From Bog-473 sp963755495 (GTDB taxonomy: Bacteria > Actinomycetota > Acidimicrobiia > Acidimicrobiales > RAAP-2): a DNA stretch of 64,000 nucleotides. The stretch spans positions 101,496-165,495 of the forward strand of contig CAVWJS010000003.1 of NCBI GenBank assembly GCA_963755495.1, written 5' to 3'. Under the pieces are notes generated by a model. The model ran no database searches and was not told the origin of the DNA. It worked only from the letters and a program-made list of their open reading frames with translations. The translations under genes were made by a program, and so were the position numbers. Position 1 is the stretch's first letter; every line of letters begins with the position of its first letter. Below are positions 18,589 through 28,019 of this stretch, piece after piece.

Positions 18589-20333
18589 AACGAGTACCTG
18601 CTTTCGGCCAGGCGGTACAGCCGACGCCAGAAGATTCGGTTGACCACGACGACAAAAATGCTCATAACCACGCCGGCACCAAGTAGGAAGGCGAACTTTC
18701 CCTCCGTCGACTTGACGGCGATGTAGTGGCCCAACCCGACTGAGTGCAGTGTCGTGCGATGCCAGGTCACTATCTCGGCCACGATCGAAGCGTTCCAGGC
18801 CCCGCCGGCCGCGGTGATCCCACCGGTCACGTAGTAGGGGAAGATGGCCGGCAGTATGACACGCCGCCATCGAAGGCGTCGGGTCAGATGCATGTTTGTG
18901 GCCATCTCTCGTAAGTCGTTGGGAATAGAACTAGCCCCGGCGATGACATTGAAGAGGATGTACCACTGCGCTCCTAGCATCATCAACAAGATCGCTCCAA
19001 TGTTGAGCGAGATGTGCAGGTCGATGAATACCAATGTGATGAGAGGAAAGAGCAAGATGGCGGGAAAGCTGGCTAGCACCTGGACCACAGGCTGGGCGTA
19101 GCGAGCCAGTTTCGGATCCATGCCGATCTTGACCCCGACCGGTACCCAGATAAGGGTCGAAAGGGTTATCAGCACGACGACTCGGGAAAAGGTGACAAAG
19201 CCCAGCCCGAACAGGTAAGGGAAGCGCCCGAAGCCGACCACACGGCCGAGATAGGCCAGCCCGGCGTAGGCACCCCACAGCGATATCCCCCCGACGAACG
19301 CCCAAAATGCGACGTCGCCGAAGCGTTTTCGGTGAGTATCAACGGCCAACGGATACTCGGCCAGACCGAACGGACGGGTGACTCGATCGAGACCACGACC
19401 GATCGGGCGGGTGACCTTGCCGAGCACCTTCGGAATCGACGAGCGCCGTAGCAGGTTGAGCACCGTGGAACGCGGTGTATCCGACGAGGTGGATGTCTCA
19501 ATCCGGAACTTCTCGGCCCAGGCCACCAACGGACGAAAGACGAAGAAGTTGGTCCCGACGACCAAGACGACCATGGCCAGAATCGCCACCACCACTTTGC
19601 CGTAGGAACCCTCCTGGACGGCCGCTCCCATGAAGCTGCCAATACCCGGCAGGTCAATTGGCTGTCCCTTGCCGTGTATGAAAACGGTCACGGCCTCCGA
19701 CGCGGTGAGAAAGAACCACCCGCCGCCCATGGACATCATGGCGTTCCACACCAAGCCAATCATCGAGGAGGGCACGTCAAGCTTCCAGAATCGCTGCCAC
19801 TTGGTCAGTCGGTACATACGAGCGGCCTCGTCCAATTCGACCGGCTGTGCGATGAGTGAGTGATAGAAGCTAAACGTCATGTTCCAGGCCTGTGATGTGA
19901 AGATGACAAAGATCGAAGCCGCTTCGAGACCAAATTGGCTGCCGGGAAACAGGTTAATGAAGATAGTGAGCGCAACTGGCAAGAAAACGAGAATCGGGAT
20001 TGATTGCAGGATGTCAAGAATCGGTACGAGTACTTTTCTCGCTCGCTGGAGCCTGGCCGCCGCCGTCCCGTAGGCGAACGTGAATGCCGTTGAGAGCGCG
20101 AGAGCAACGAACATGCGCGTTAAAGAGCGGGCCGCGTAGTACGGCAGTTCACTGAGACTGGTCGAGATCCTTTCCGATGAATGCCCCGGAATGAAGTTGA
20201 CGGTCATCGAGCGGCCAAGACGCACTGCCGCGTAGAGCAACGCCAAGAGCATGGCGCCAACAAGGAGGTCAGCGGGGCTCAAAGCGGGTCGCCGAAGCAC
20301 CGCTCGCGCCGGTATGGATCGTCGGGTAACCAC
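18585..20333 (-). CDS. Fused double ABC permease, nitrate/sulfonate family
   Basis: A 582-aa membrane protein with two complete binding-protein-dependent permease domains in one chain (about residues 60-265 and 340-575). Each has the cytoplasmic EAA-type loop: ELDEAARMYRLTKWQRFWKL in the first half and NDLREMATNMHLTRRLRWRR in the second. The GTG start at 20333 has a strong AGGAGG site. With the coupled ATPase this makes a full importer core without a separate solute-binding protein. NitT/TauT-type systems with this ATPase variant often occur that way. Confidence 0.87.
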   Translation of the reverse strand: MVTRRSIPARAVLRRPALSPADLLVGAMLLALLYAAVRLGRSMTVNFIPGHSSERISTSLSELPYYAARSLTRMFVALALSTAFTFAYGTAAARLQRARKVLVPILDILQSIPILVFLPVALTIFINLFPGSQFGLEAASIFVIFTSQAWNMTFSFYHSLIAQPVELDEAARMYRLTKWQRFWKLDVPSSMIGLVWNAMMSMGGGWFFLTASEAVTVFIHGKGQPIDLPGIGSFMGAAVQEGSYGKVVVAILAMVVLVVGTNFFVFRPLVAWAEKFRIETSTSSDTPRSTVLNLLRRSSIPKVLGKVTRPIGRGLDRVTRPFGLAEYPLAVDTHRKRFGDVAFWAFVGGISLWGAYAGLAYLGRVVGFGRFPYLFGLGFVTFSRVVVLITLSTLIWVPVGVKIGMDPKLARYAQPVVQVLASFPAILLFPLITLVFIDLHISLNIGAILLMMLGAQWYILFNVIAGASSIPNDLREMATNMHLTRRLRWRRVILPAIFPYYVTGGITAAGGAWNASIVAEIVTWHRTTLHSVGLGHYIAVKSTEGKFAFLLGAGVVMSIFVVVVNRIFWRRLYRLAESRYSL

Positions 20334-20384
20334 GTGTATTCACCTCCTCAGCGATATTTCGGGGCGATTGCCAGCGGCGGACGG

Positions 20385-20657
20385 TCAGTGCGGCATGTGC
20401 ATTTCGTCAGGTGTCCGCGCTACGGATCCTAAGCTCCCCACAGCACGGTCACGAAGGTGGATGGAGACGTCGACAACTCTGGCCTCCTCAACCGCACACT
20501 GCATTCCTCTTGGCGTCTTGAGCCAACCGCCAATGGCTGTCCCAACCTTGTACTTCGCCAACCCGCCACCAGAGTGCTCGGGTGGCGCTTCATAAGGCCC
20601 CGTCTCCGAAATTACTGCGATCGGTACAGATGTAGATGGGATGTCGATAGTTCCCAT
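20385..20657 (-). CDS. Hypothetical 90-aa protein
   Basis: Open frame upstream of the permease on the same strand, starting MGTIDIPSTSVPIAVISETG. It has a plausible amino-acid mix and a proline-rich N-terminus, but no recognisable domain or helix. It may be noise. Confidence 0.25.
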   Translation of the reverse strand: MGTIDIPSTSVPIAVISETGPYEAPPEHSGGGLAKYKVGTAIGGWLKTPRGMQCAVEEARVVDVSIHLRDRAVGSLGSVARTPDEMHMPH

Positions 20658-21282
20658 ACTTGAGTAAATGGAACGTAAATCAACCGAAGCAATAGGATCT
20701 CAACAAAGGCCGTCCCGTCATTAATAATTTGTTCGTGGCTGGTCACGCACCAACCATTCCCGATTAGATGTGTAAGTGATCGCTCCAGAAGCCGAACACC
20801 GATGCGTCTGGCCGCAGTCGATCCCCGTTACCCTCTCGGCGCAACTGAAATCCAGGAGCGTCACAACATGAGCAGGGGCGCACTTGCTGACCGGTGGGGA
20901 TCGTGAGAAATGTGATCGCCGTCGTTGTGACGTTCGCCTTCTGCCGCGATTTCGGTGATCGTCGCCCTCTGGGTGATCAATCGTTGGGAGCGTCGGCATA
21001 AGTCAGAATCTCAAGCCACAGATTTGAAGCGTTAAGACCATGAAAGCTGAGCCCGGTCGGAGTGAACTCCCTCGCACTGCCGCGGGTCAACGAGGCTTCC
21101 ATAGGATTCGATGCCTGATGCGACAGCGTCAACTCAACTGTGCGACGGCTCATCACTCGTTAGACCGACGTACCGAGGTCGAGGAATGGCACTCTCCTGA
21201 AAGCACGGACCATCAACCTCTGTTCACCAAGGCTCCAGATTGGGGTGTCCAATCCAGCAAATGAGCGCCGAGGGTTCCATTA
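20658..21282. other. Long intergenic stretch with one eroded small ORF
   Basis: About 620 bases without a firm gene between the ABC importer and the APC permease. The only coding-like trace is the small membrane peptide at 20903-21035. The rest shows no repeat or RNA structure that I can support. Confidence 0.4.
20903..21035 (+). pseudogene. Possible small membrane peptide with frameshift
   Basis: From GTG 20903 the frame reads VRNVIAVVVTFAFC and then becomes non-hydrophobic. One frame over, the text resumes as AISVIVALWVINRWERRHKS and stops at 21035. Joined, this gives a peptide of about 44 aa with a single transmembrane helix and a basic tail. The one-base break resembles the others nearby. 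No family is known to me. Confidence 0.35.
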
Positions 21283-23293
21283 TCACGTTGGTTCATGGTA
21301 CGTAGTGCCGCGCTTGTCCCGTGTAGCTGCCTTGCCCTCAACGGCGCTTGGCGGCACAACGCTGTCTCGTGGATCCTGCAGCGGCATGGCAACACGGGCC
21401 ACCACCAGGTCGGTACGGGTACGCAGCGCAGACGAAAGGACGTGGTCGATCTGGTTATGCAGTATGCGGTAACGGAAACGGTCGGGTATGACGACGGGGA
21501 TCAGGACCACAATCTGTTGGTCGCTGCGCCCTCGCAATTCGTCGATGAACGCGACAATGGGCTCGACCACCGACGAGTATTCGGTATGAAGGATCCGGAG
21601 TGGTACGCCGGGGTCCCATTGCGTCCATTCCTGCTCCAACGTCTGTGTGGCATCCTGCCCGTCGTCGCCCTGGTCGATCACGACGGAGACCGCCATCACC
21701 TCTTGACCGAGAGACAGTGCTTCGGAGATGGCGTAGCGGGACAGCCGGGACACGCTGGTTATCGGAACAATCACGAGTGTTCGCTTGCCGGTGGGTTTTT
21801 CGGGCACGGTACCCACACCGAGCTCAATGCCGGCGCGCTTGTAGTACGCATGGATGCGGGTGAAGAGGAAAACGAACGTCGGGACGGCCACCACCACCAC
21901 CCATGCGCCCTGGGCGAACTTCGATACGAGGAAGATGATGGTGGCCAGCGCGGTGACCACTGCGCCGAAGCCATTTATCGAAGCGCGTTGGGACCACCGC
22001 GGCGGACGGGTCCGCCACCAGTGGACGACCAATCCGGCTTGGCAGAGGGTGAAGCCGGTGAAGACGCCGATGGCGAACAACGGGATCATCTCGTTAGTGT
22101 TCCCCCCGACGGCGATCAGTAGTCCGGCGGACAAGGCCGCCAGCACCCATATGCCGTTGGCGAAGACCTGCCGATCGCCGCGCAGCGAAAAGAGATGAGG
22201 CAGATAGTTGTCGCGCGCCAACAGGCTGGCCAGGATCGGTAGGCCTCCGAAAGAGGTGTTCGCCGCCAGTGCCAGGACGATGGTGATAGTGAGGGAGACG
22301 ATGTAATACGCCCAATGGCGACCGACCGCTTCGCCCATGATCTGGCTGAGGACGGTCTGGTTCGATCGTGGGCCAATTTGCCAGCGGCGGGCCAAAACTG
22401 CCAGGCCCAGCAGCATGAGGCCAAGAATGACCCCGAGCATGAGCTCGGTGCGTTTGGCCCGAACCACCCGGGGTTCCTTGAAGAGGGGCACTCCGTTGGC
22501 GATGGCCTCGACCCCTGTCGAGCGCGCTGCACCCCGAGGAGAACGCCTTAAGGATCAGCAGCAGGCTGACCGCCTGCAGACCGTGGGTGCTCAGAAGCGA
22601 ATGACCAGGTTGGGGAACGTGGTGCGCGAGAGGGTGGATCAACCCGACGGCGATGATGGCCAGCAGGCCGAAGATGAAGAGCATCGTTGGCAGGAGAAAT
22701 GCGCGCGCCGCCTCGCCGAGCCCGCGCAGATTCATGAGGGTGATGAGGGCGAGGAACCCGAGGCATAGCGGAACTGTCGCCGAAGCCAGGCTCGGAAAAG
22801 CCGAAGTCAATGCTCCGACTCCGGCTGCGATGGAGACCGCAACGGTGAGCGTGTAGTCCACGATCAATGACGCACCGGCGACCAGGCTGGCCCGAGGGCC
22901 AAGGTTGGCCCGGGACACCGCATAGGCGCCACCCCCTCCCGGATAGGCGTCGATGACCTGTCGGTAGGAGAAGACAAGGATTGCCAACAGGACCACGATG
23001 GCCACGGTTATCGGCAGGACGATGTGAAGGGCTCCGCCTCCGGCCACCGCCAGTACGACAATGATCGCTTCGGGGCCATAGGCCACCGAAGTCAGAGCAT
23101 CGAGCGATAGCGCCGAGAGGCCCTCGACCGGAGTGATCTGCTCTTTGGACGCCTCGCTGGATCTCAGCGGCCTCCCGATGAGCACATTCCAGGCAGATCG
23201 ACCAGGCGTTTCACGACTCTCCTTTCGAACCTGCACGCCTGCATCGTAAGGGACCCAAGATGAACGCTCTCGGACTTGAAGGAGGTACTGCAA
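21283..23293 (-). pseudogene. APC-superfamily permease, KimA-like, one extra base
   Basis: About 665 aa when repaired. The first part (SALSLDALTSVAYGPEAIIV, then FSYRQVIDAYPGGGGAYAVS) and the long cytoplasmic C-terminal domain (KRTLVIVPITSVSRLSRYA, then IVVLIPVVIPDRFRYRILHN) match the KimA/YdaO-type APC transporters, which import potassium in Bacillus. Eleven to twelve helices are visible. An extra G near 22537 interrupts the frame at CSAL: the other frame continues as TGVEAIANGVPLF. Its closeness to kdp suggests a potassium function, but amino-acid transport is also possible for this superfamily. Confidence 0.8.
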
Positions 23294-23397
23294 TATCAGG
23301 CTCCGAGAGGAGGAGACCTCCTTCCTGTCGCCACCGCTCGGGTTGCAGCTCTCGTCGGCGTTCTCGAGTAAGAACGGAGTAAGACACGTGACGTGAC

Positions 23398-23545
23398 CGC
23401 CTCAGGGGAGGGCACGCCAACGGAAGCCCCTTTGCTTGAAGCGACGGTCTGGAATGTCGGGTCTTTTGGAGATCCTGGAAGCTCGTGGTGGTCGAGGGGG
23501 CCTCCCTCGGCCGGCCCACCAAACCAAAGTACCGGTAGGGCTCTC
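23398..23545 (+). pseudogene. Fragment of ABC ATPase C-terminal region
   Basis: Plus-strand text reads SGEGTPTEAPLLEATV and, after a one-base shift near 23440, MSGLLEILEARGGRGGLPRP. It matches the linker of the ATPase at 17209-18588 (GEGSPTEVPLPEATV, then MSGLLEILEARGGRDDLPK). Only about 50 codons remain, with no Walker motifs. It is a relic of a second importer, lying just upstream of the kdpC relic. Confidence 0.65.
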
Positions 23546-23588
23546 ATCATTGTCTGAGCCGACACGGTTCACATCTCGTTAATACGGA

Positions 23589-23789
23589 TTGGCGGCTATT
23601 AATTTCGCGTTGATACGCCCGGTATCACAGTTAGCAATATGGCTGACTTTGTCCAAGGCGACTGGACTGTTCGACGTGCTTTCCCACCTGATCCACCGGG
23701 AACCTCAAGATGCTCAGTTGGGATTCCTCGGCTCGACGCAGATCGACGTGCTCTGGCCCAACAAGGCAGTCGCCCACCCGGGGAGGTGA
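23589..23789 (+). pseudogene. kdpC: KdpC C-terminal remnant (second kdp locus)
   Basis: The last ~45 codons read LSKATGLFDVLSHLIHREPQ and DAQLGFLGSTQIDVLWPNKA. They align with the intact KdpC end (SKATGLSASVLTHLINQETQ, ELGFLGSSYIDVLQLNEA). The transmembrane helix and periplasmic core are gone. The stop overlaps the GTG of the OB-fold paralogue, the same coupling as in the main operon. This shows that a whole second kdp operon once existed here. Confidence 0.8.
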
Positions 23790-24070
23790 ACTCCACCCCG
23801 ATCTCCATGCTGGTCCCGCGAGCGCATTCCACGCTGCGGGGACGAATTGTCACGGCTGCCCTTCACTTGTGGCCAGCGACCTCATACAAGGTTGAGCTGA
23901 CCGATGGGACGGGAACTGTATTCCTCCGCTTCGTGGGGCGAAAGTCCCTCCCCGGTTTTGAACCTGGCCGCTGGCTCAGCGTGGAAGGTACGCCAGCCGA
24001 GATCTTGGGACAACTGGTAATCCTCAACCCGAGCTATTCCTTCCCTTCTGACGACCCTCACGCAATCTGA
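23786..24070 (+). CDS. OB-fold protein, paralogue of the kdp-operon one
   Basis: A 94-aa protein from a GTG overlapping the kdpC-remnant stop. It shares with the protein at 6996-7286 the core VELTDGTGTVFLRFVGR (versus VELCDGTGTITLRFMGR), a PGFEPGRWLSVEGTP segment (versus PGMVPGCRLRVEGTP) and the end VILNPSYSF (versus IMLNPLYEF). The frame is intact even though the kdpC before it is eroded. That hints at separate selection or recent decay of the rest. No kdpE follows. Confidence 0.7.
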   Translation: MNSTPISMLVPRAHSTLRGRIVTAALHLWPATSYKVELTDGTGTVFLRFVGRKSLPGFEPGRWLSVEGTPAEILGQLVILNPSYSFPSDDPHAI

Positions 24071-24182
24071 ATGTGTGCAACGTCGGGGGAAGCGGACCGA
24101 GTGCCCCAAAATCCGCGAGCCACATCACGTAGGACTGCCACCGAACAGTCGCCGGGTAGTCGGGAAGTTCTCAGTGGGGCAA

Positions 24183-24485
24183 CTAATCCTGGGTTGCAAC
24201 CGTCAGCTCAAAGGCATAGGCGTCAGCATCCGGCACGTCGTCTTCGGTTGAACCCACACGGAGACCGAGACCAGGGCCTTCGTTGGTCATTTGATGCCAT
24301 TCGATTCCCACCAGTCGGCCATGGACTGTCATGTGTGCCCCAGGCCACATCTCGACGACGTGCAGCCGTCCATCCCGGCCGTGTGCCACCCCCAACACAC
24401 AGTCCTCGCCAACCGCCAGCTTTGCCCAGCGGGTCCGGTTGTCGAGGTGTTCAACATCATCTAACCAAATCTTCGCCTTCGGCAT
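24183..24485 (-). CDS. Hypothetical protein, about 100 aa
   Basis: Starts MPKAKIWLDDVEHLDNRTRW. It contains a beta-rich middle (HVVEMWPGAHMTVHGRLVGI) and an acidic end (DAYAFELTVATQD). Composition and codon use are those of a real protein. I do not recognise the family. It lies convergent with the OB-fold paralogue and between rearranged fragments. Confidence 0.5.
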   Translation of the reverse strand: MPKAKIWLDDVEHLDNRTRWAKLAVGEDCVLGVAHGRDGRLHVVEMWPGAHMTVHGRLVGIEWHQMTNEGPGLGLRVGSTEDDVPDADAYAFELTVATQD

Positions 24486-24585
24486 TAGGACAAGGCTACC
24501 TAGGATGCCCCAGTGCGCTCGGTGAGGCACTTTGGGTCCAGCTAGGGAGCGACCTCTCGGCCAGAAATCAGGCGTGCGTTATGGG

Positions 24586-24930
24586 TCACCCGATGACACC
24601 GGGATTTGCCCGTAGAAGCACCCTCGGCCTGGTCTTGCTTCCGATCGCAGTGAGGTGTTCCAACCGTACGATCTCGTCGAAGGAATCAACGACGATCCGA
24701 CCGACCCCAATGGTGAGGGCCATTGCCAACTCTCCCAAGGACTTATTGGTTCCGTGAAGAATCATCCGCTCAGGTGGAAAGCCAGCACTTAGCGCCACAA
24801 ATAGTTCGCCTCCCGACGCGACGTCGATCATGAGGCCCTCTTCACTAACAAGCGCAGCCATGCTTCGGCAGAGAAATGCCTTGGATGCATATGCGACGCC
24901 CGAACCGAAGGCTTGCGCGACTTGCCGGCA
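24586..24930 (-). pseudogene. lysA: Diaminopimelate decarboxylase internal fragment
   Basis: About 110 codons on the minus strand match the N-terminal barrel of LysA. FGSGVAYASKAFLCRSMAAL carries the PLP-binding lysine context (YASKA). Then come DVASGGELFVALSAGFPPER, ILHGTNKSLGELAMALTIGV and VVDSFDEIVRLEHL. It stops at 24586 after LLRANPGV. The preceding ~40 residues of LysA lie on the opposite strand at 24922-25047, so the gene was cut by an inversion. The barrel remainder and the C-terminal beta domain are missing. Confidence 0.8.
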
Positions 24931-25047
24931 GCGCTGGGCGTGGCATCTAACGGCCACCTGACCGTTGGGGGAGTCGATCTTGTCGCCTTAGCCGAGACAG
25001 TAGGCACGCCGGTGTTCGCCTACGACGAAACCCACCTGCGCCGGATG
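24922..25047 (+). pseudogene. lysA: Diaminopimelate decarboxylase N-terminal fragment
   Basis: Reads LPAALGVASNGHLTVGGVDL, then ALAETVGTPVFAYDETHLRR, the usual LysA beginning up to the (V/A)YDE motif. The next expected residues (a Cys/Arg-rich helix, then SYASKA) occur on the opposite strand, starting within the same 20-30 bases and pointing away. At its right end it runs straight into the kdpA relic on the minus strand. Thus two break points lie at about 24925 and 25047. Confidence 0.75.
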
Positions 25048-25049
25048 CT

Positions 25050-25231
25050 CCGTAGCGTTGCCACGACTGTTCTGTTTCGGGGTCGACCCCGATAATCCGA
25101 TAGATAGGCCGCTCCAGGGAGGAAAGCCAGCGGGTGCGGTTTTCGTACACAGACACCATGTAGGCACTCAAGAACCGCCCCACGATCACCATGACCACGA
25201 CCATCGCGACGATCGTCCAAGTGAATCCCAT
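25050..25231 (-). pseudogene. kdpA: KdpA N-terminal remnant (second kdp locus)
   Basis: Sixty residues of KdpA: MGFTWTIVAMVVVMVIVGRF, then YENRTRWLSSLERPIYRIIG and DPETEQSWQRYG. These match the main copy (MGFTWTIIVLVIALGLTWRY, ending HEQTWKRYA). Homology stops at about 25050, where the inverted lysA fragment begins. It is the third gene of the relic operon after the small peptide gene and kdpF. Confidence 0.85.
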
Positions 25232-25320
25232 TAGAACCGCTCAGCCTTGAACAGCGCGAACCCGAGATAGAAGAACACGACGATCGATGTCGCGAGCAGC
25301 AGCCCGTTGGCGACCGTCAC
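25231..25320 (-). CDS. kdpF: KdpF paralogue (second kdp locus)
   Basis: A 29-aa single-helix peptide from a GTG: TVANGLLLATSIVVFFYLGF, ending ALFKAERF. It is the same length as the main KdpF. The TAA overlaps the ATG of the kdpA remnant by one base. The GTG overlaps the stop of the 27-aa ORF. The frame is intact although its operon is truncated. Confidence 0.8.
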   Translation of the reverse strand: MTVANGLLLATSIVVFFYLGFALFKAERF

Positions 25321-25400
25321 ACCCGCTCCAGCGCCCAGATCAGCGCCAGCATCCCCGCCACGAAGGCAACGATGCCAACAACCACAAGGAAATCAGCCAT
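25317..25400 (-). CDS. 27-aa membrane peptide before second kdpF
   Basis: Starts MADFL and ends LIWALERV, one hydrophobic helix. It has the same length, position and stop/start overlap as the peptide at 11788-11871, with several substitutions in the middle (VVVGIVAFVAGML versus AVLGIVGFIVVML). Differences are conservative, which is what purifying selection on a peptide would give. Confidence 0.65.
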   Translation of the reverse strand: MADFLVVVGIVAFVAGMLALIWALERV

Positions 25401-26116
25401 GAACTGAGCATGATCTGCCCGGCGGTAACGGCGCGGTGGACATAGAGCCGATCGCGGTGAAGGAATGGTGGACGGCAGCCAGATATCTCAGGTCACTGCT
25501 CGATCCGGGAGCGAGCCTCGGCCGCTCGACGGCACTTACACCCGAGCCGCGTCCATTGGACTCGAATGGGGTCGTGGTCGCGCCGTCCAGACCAATGACA
25601 GAGTCGTAGAGTGAGGTCTGTAGCCCCAATTGGGCGACTCCCTCGCGTGACCAACGGGGTATCGGATCCGCCACCTCGACGCGTCTCTCGTTGGGCGGCG
25701 CTATTCGCCGAAGAGCTCACAGAAGTTCACCGACTTGCTGCTGGCAATCAGCCACTGAGCGACATGGAACTCCGAGAGTGCTCTATCTGGCGGGTCGGTT
25801 CCTTTCGACCGTAACGGACTGGCCCGTCGACAGGGTCGACGACTTCACGGTCGCATGAGTTCAAATCAGGAAGCCGAAGTGACCGGTCACCCCCACCTTT
25901 TCGAGCAACTCTGCCGTATGGCTCCGCGTGACCCTGGTGTCTCGGCTCTTCGTGCCCTTATCTCTACGAAGATGAGAGAAGCTCCCCAGTGACTGCGGGA
26001 CTCCGCTTTGCCATTGTCACGGCATTTTGCAACTCGGTTGGGAGTGCAGTGCACGCGTGAATACCGACCATGCCCGCGAAGAGCTCTGCAGCGCGAGGAA
26101 TCTCAGATCCGCTTCT
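25401..26116. other. Long stretch without a recognisable gene
   Basis: About 715 bases between the relic kdp locus and the RNA-like repeat. Short frames are present, but none has protein-like character over more than 60 codons. It may include the former promoter of the relic operon (next to 25400) and eroded DNA. Confidence 0.4.
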
Positions 26117-26320
26117 GGGGATTCCACTTTTAAGCCCCCGACCAGGGCTTTAAGTGGAGGCGATGGGATTCGAACCCGCGGCCTCTACATTGCGAACGTG
26201 TAGGTCCCGACCTTTTGACCTGGCTCACTACTTAGACTGTCCTGATAGCAGCATTGCTATACCCTCAGGCCCCCTCACAATCCTTCCCCTTCCCTCTCGA
26301 TAAGGTCACGTAAGGTCACG
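26117..26320 (-). repeat. tRNA/tmRNA 3'-end-like attachment repeat, copy A
   Basis: Read on the minus strand, this ends with a T-arm (CGGGTTCGAATCCCAT) and an acceptor-like CGCCTCCA. It is preceded by a hairpin CTACA...TGTAGAGGCC that recalls the conserved CUAC...GUAGA part of tmRNA. Copy B at 55092-55250 shares the T-arm, the acceptor and, about 130 bases farther in, GTGACCTTATCGAGAGGGA. Copy C at 63956-64000 shares the outer 45 bases. No complete tRNA or tmRNA can be folded. Best explained as the 3' end of an RNA gene duplicated by integrating elements. Confidence 0.55.
26124..26157 (-). terminator. Hairpin after the RNA-like sequence
   Basis: Inverted repeat CCACTTTTAAGCCC / GGGCTTTAAGTGG with a seven-base loop, directly beyond the acceptor end on the minus strand. 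It has the position of an intrinsic terminator for the RNA gene. The same hairpin with several changes occurs at 63963-63995 in copy C. Confidence 0.5.
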
Positions 26321-26491
26321 CTCAAACAGAATTGGGGCGTCTCCAACAAATCGGTGTCCGGCGGGCAGACTCTCGCAGTGCGCAGCGAATGGCGCTCGTT
26401 CCCTTGGCGGCGATCGGGTTCCTCGGCGAGCGACAGGACATCGTCGACCTGGAAGCTGCTGTCGATCACAGGTGGACTGCGACTACCTCAG

Positions 26492-28019
26492 TCAGCTCGT
26501 TCGCGGGATGAACGGGCCGGCGAGCGCGCCAAGGAAAGCCACCACGCTGCCGATCAGGAGTGCCAGGTGGAATCCCGAGATGAACGCCGCGTGACTGGCC
26601 TGAGTGACCGCCGACGCCGGGCTCACAGAGAGACCTTGACCCACGAGTGCTGCGTTGGCCAGCGCGTGATACGTCATGGCGGGGCCGACATGGGCCGATG
26701 CGAGGAGAGCGGGTAGCACGCTTGTGGCCCGTGCCGCCAGCACCGAGCCGAGCACCGATGCCCCGAGTACTCCGCCCAGCTGTGCCGCCGTCGCCTGCAG
26801 CCCTCCCGCCAACCCGGCGTCGTCAACGGGCACGCTGCCAACAATGGCCTCGGCGGACGCCACGACTACAAGACCGAGACCAACCCCGAGACCGGCGAGG
26901 GGCGGGAACAGGACTGGGTAGCCGGAGTTTGGCTCGAGCAAGGTCATGCCGAGTAGCGCCCCGGCGACCAACAACAGGCCGATGGTAATGGTGGGGCCGG
27001 GACCGAGCCTGGTGGTAATCCGGGCGGCCCGGATGCTCGTGAGCGCAAACGCCAGCGTGAGGGCAAGGGTGCGTGTGCCGGTCGCCACTGCGCTTAGCCC
27101 TTGCACGTTCTGGAAGAACAGGCTCACGAAGAACAGCACCGCGAAGAGAGCGAAGAAACTGAGGATCACCGTGGTGCACCCTAGAGATACTGACCGGATC
27201 CGGAAAAACCGGGGCGGCACGAGCGGGGCAGTCGCTCGCAGCTCGACCGCAGACGAACACGGCCATGATCGCGAGGCCCCCGCCCACGAACCCGAGCGTG
27301 CTCGGGTTTCCCCATCCCCACGACTGTGCCTTCACGATCCCAAAGACGATGGCGAAGAGCGAGATCGAAAGCGTCACGACGCCGGTCAAGTCGACTCGTT
27401 CCCTCACGCTCTCGCGACTCTCGCTCAGCGCCAACGCGCCGACCGCGCAGGTGATGATGGCGACGGGGACGTTGAGATAGAAGACGCTCTGCCACGAGAC
27501 ATGCTCGACCAGGAGCCCGCCGACGATCGGCGCGCCGGCGGTGGCCAGTGCGGACGTCGAGCTCCAGATGCCGATGGCGCTGTTGAGCTTGTCGTCGGGA
27601 AACGCCACCCGCATGAGGGCAAGCGTGTTCGGCAGAAGGAGCGCGCCGAAGGCTCCCTGGACGCCGCGCAGGACTATGACGCCGGTGATCGAATCGGCCA
27701 ACCCCACGCCAACCGAGGCGATGGTGAACCCGACGACGCCCGTGAGGAAGATGCGGCGGCGCCCGTACCGGTCACCTAACCGCCCACCCATGACCAAGAG
27801 GACAGCCAACACCAACAGGTAGGCGTTAGTGATCCACTGCAGGTCCGACAGCGAGGCATGGAGGCTGCGCCCGATGTATGGGTTGGCGATCGCTACCACG
27901 GTAGCGTCGAGGCCTACCATCACGATTCCGAGGGCGACTGTGACAAGGGTCCACCACGGATTGCCCCGCATGCGCGCGCTGGCGCTTGGGGCGATGAGAC
28001 GTTCGTCTGCTGCGGTCAT
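26492..28019 (-). pseudogene. MFS drug exporter, DHA2 family, frameshift
   Basis: About 508 aa over 14 helices when repaired. The family motif A region is LVMGGRLGDRYGRRRIFLTG, and motif C-like text is TSALATAGAPIVGGLLVEHV. The second half has RFFRIRSVSLGCTTVILSFF and AGLAGGLQATAAQLGGVLGA. Near 27237 the frame shifts: the first frame reads VFVCG and then degenerates, and the other resumes as VELRATAPLVPPRFFR. Proton-driven efflux of drugs or dyes is typical of the family. It lies just inside the left repeat of the island. Confidence 0.85.

Noticed and set aside
26275..26469. Minus-strand 64-codon frame upstream of copy A
   Set aside because: It overlaps the RNA-like repeat and matches no family; coding character is marginal.
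26117..26560. Complete tmRNA gene at copy A
   Set aside because: The 3' part is tmRNA-like, but no tag reading frame ending in ALAA-type codons and no matching 5' end were found before the MFS gene.
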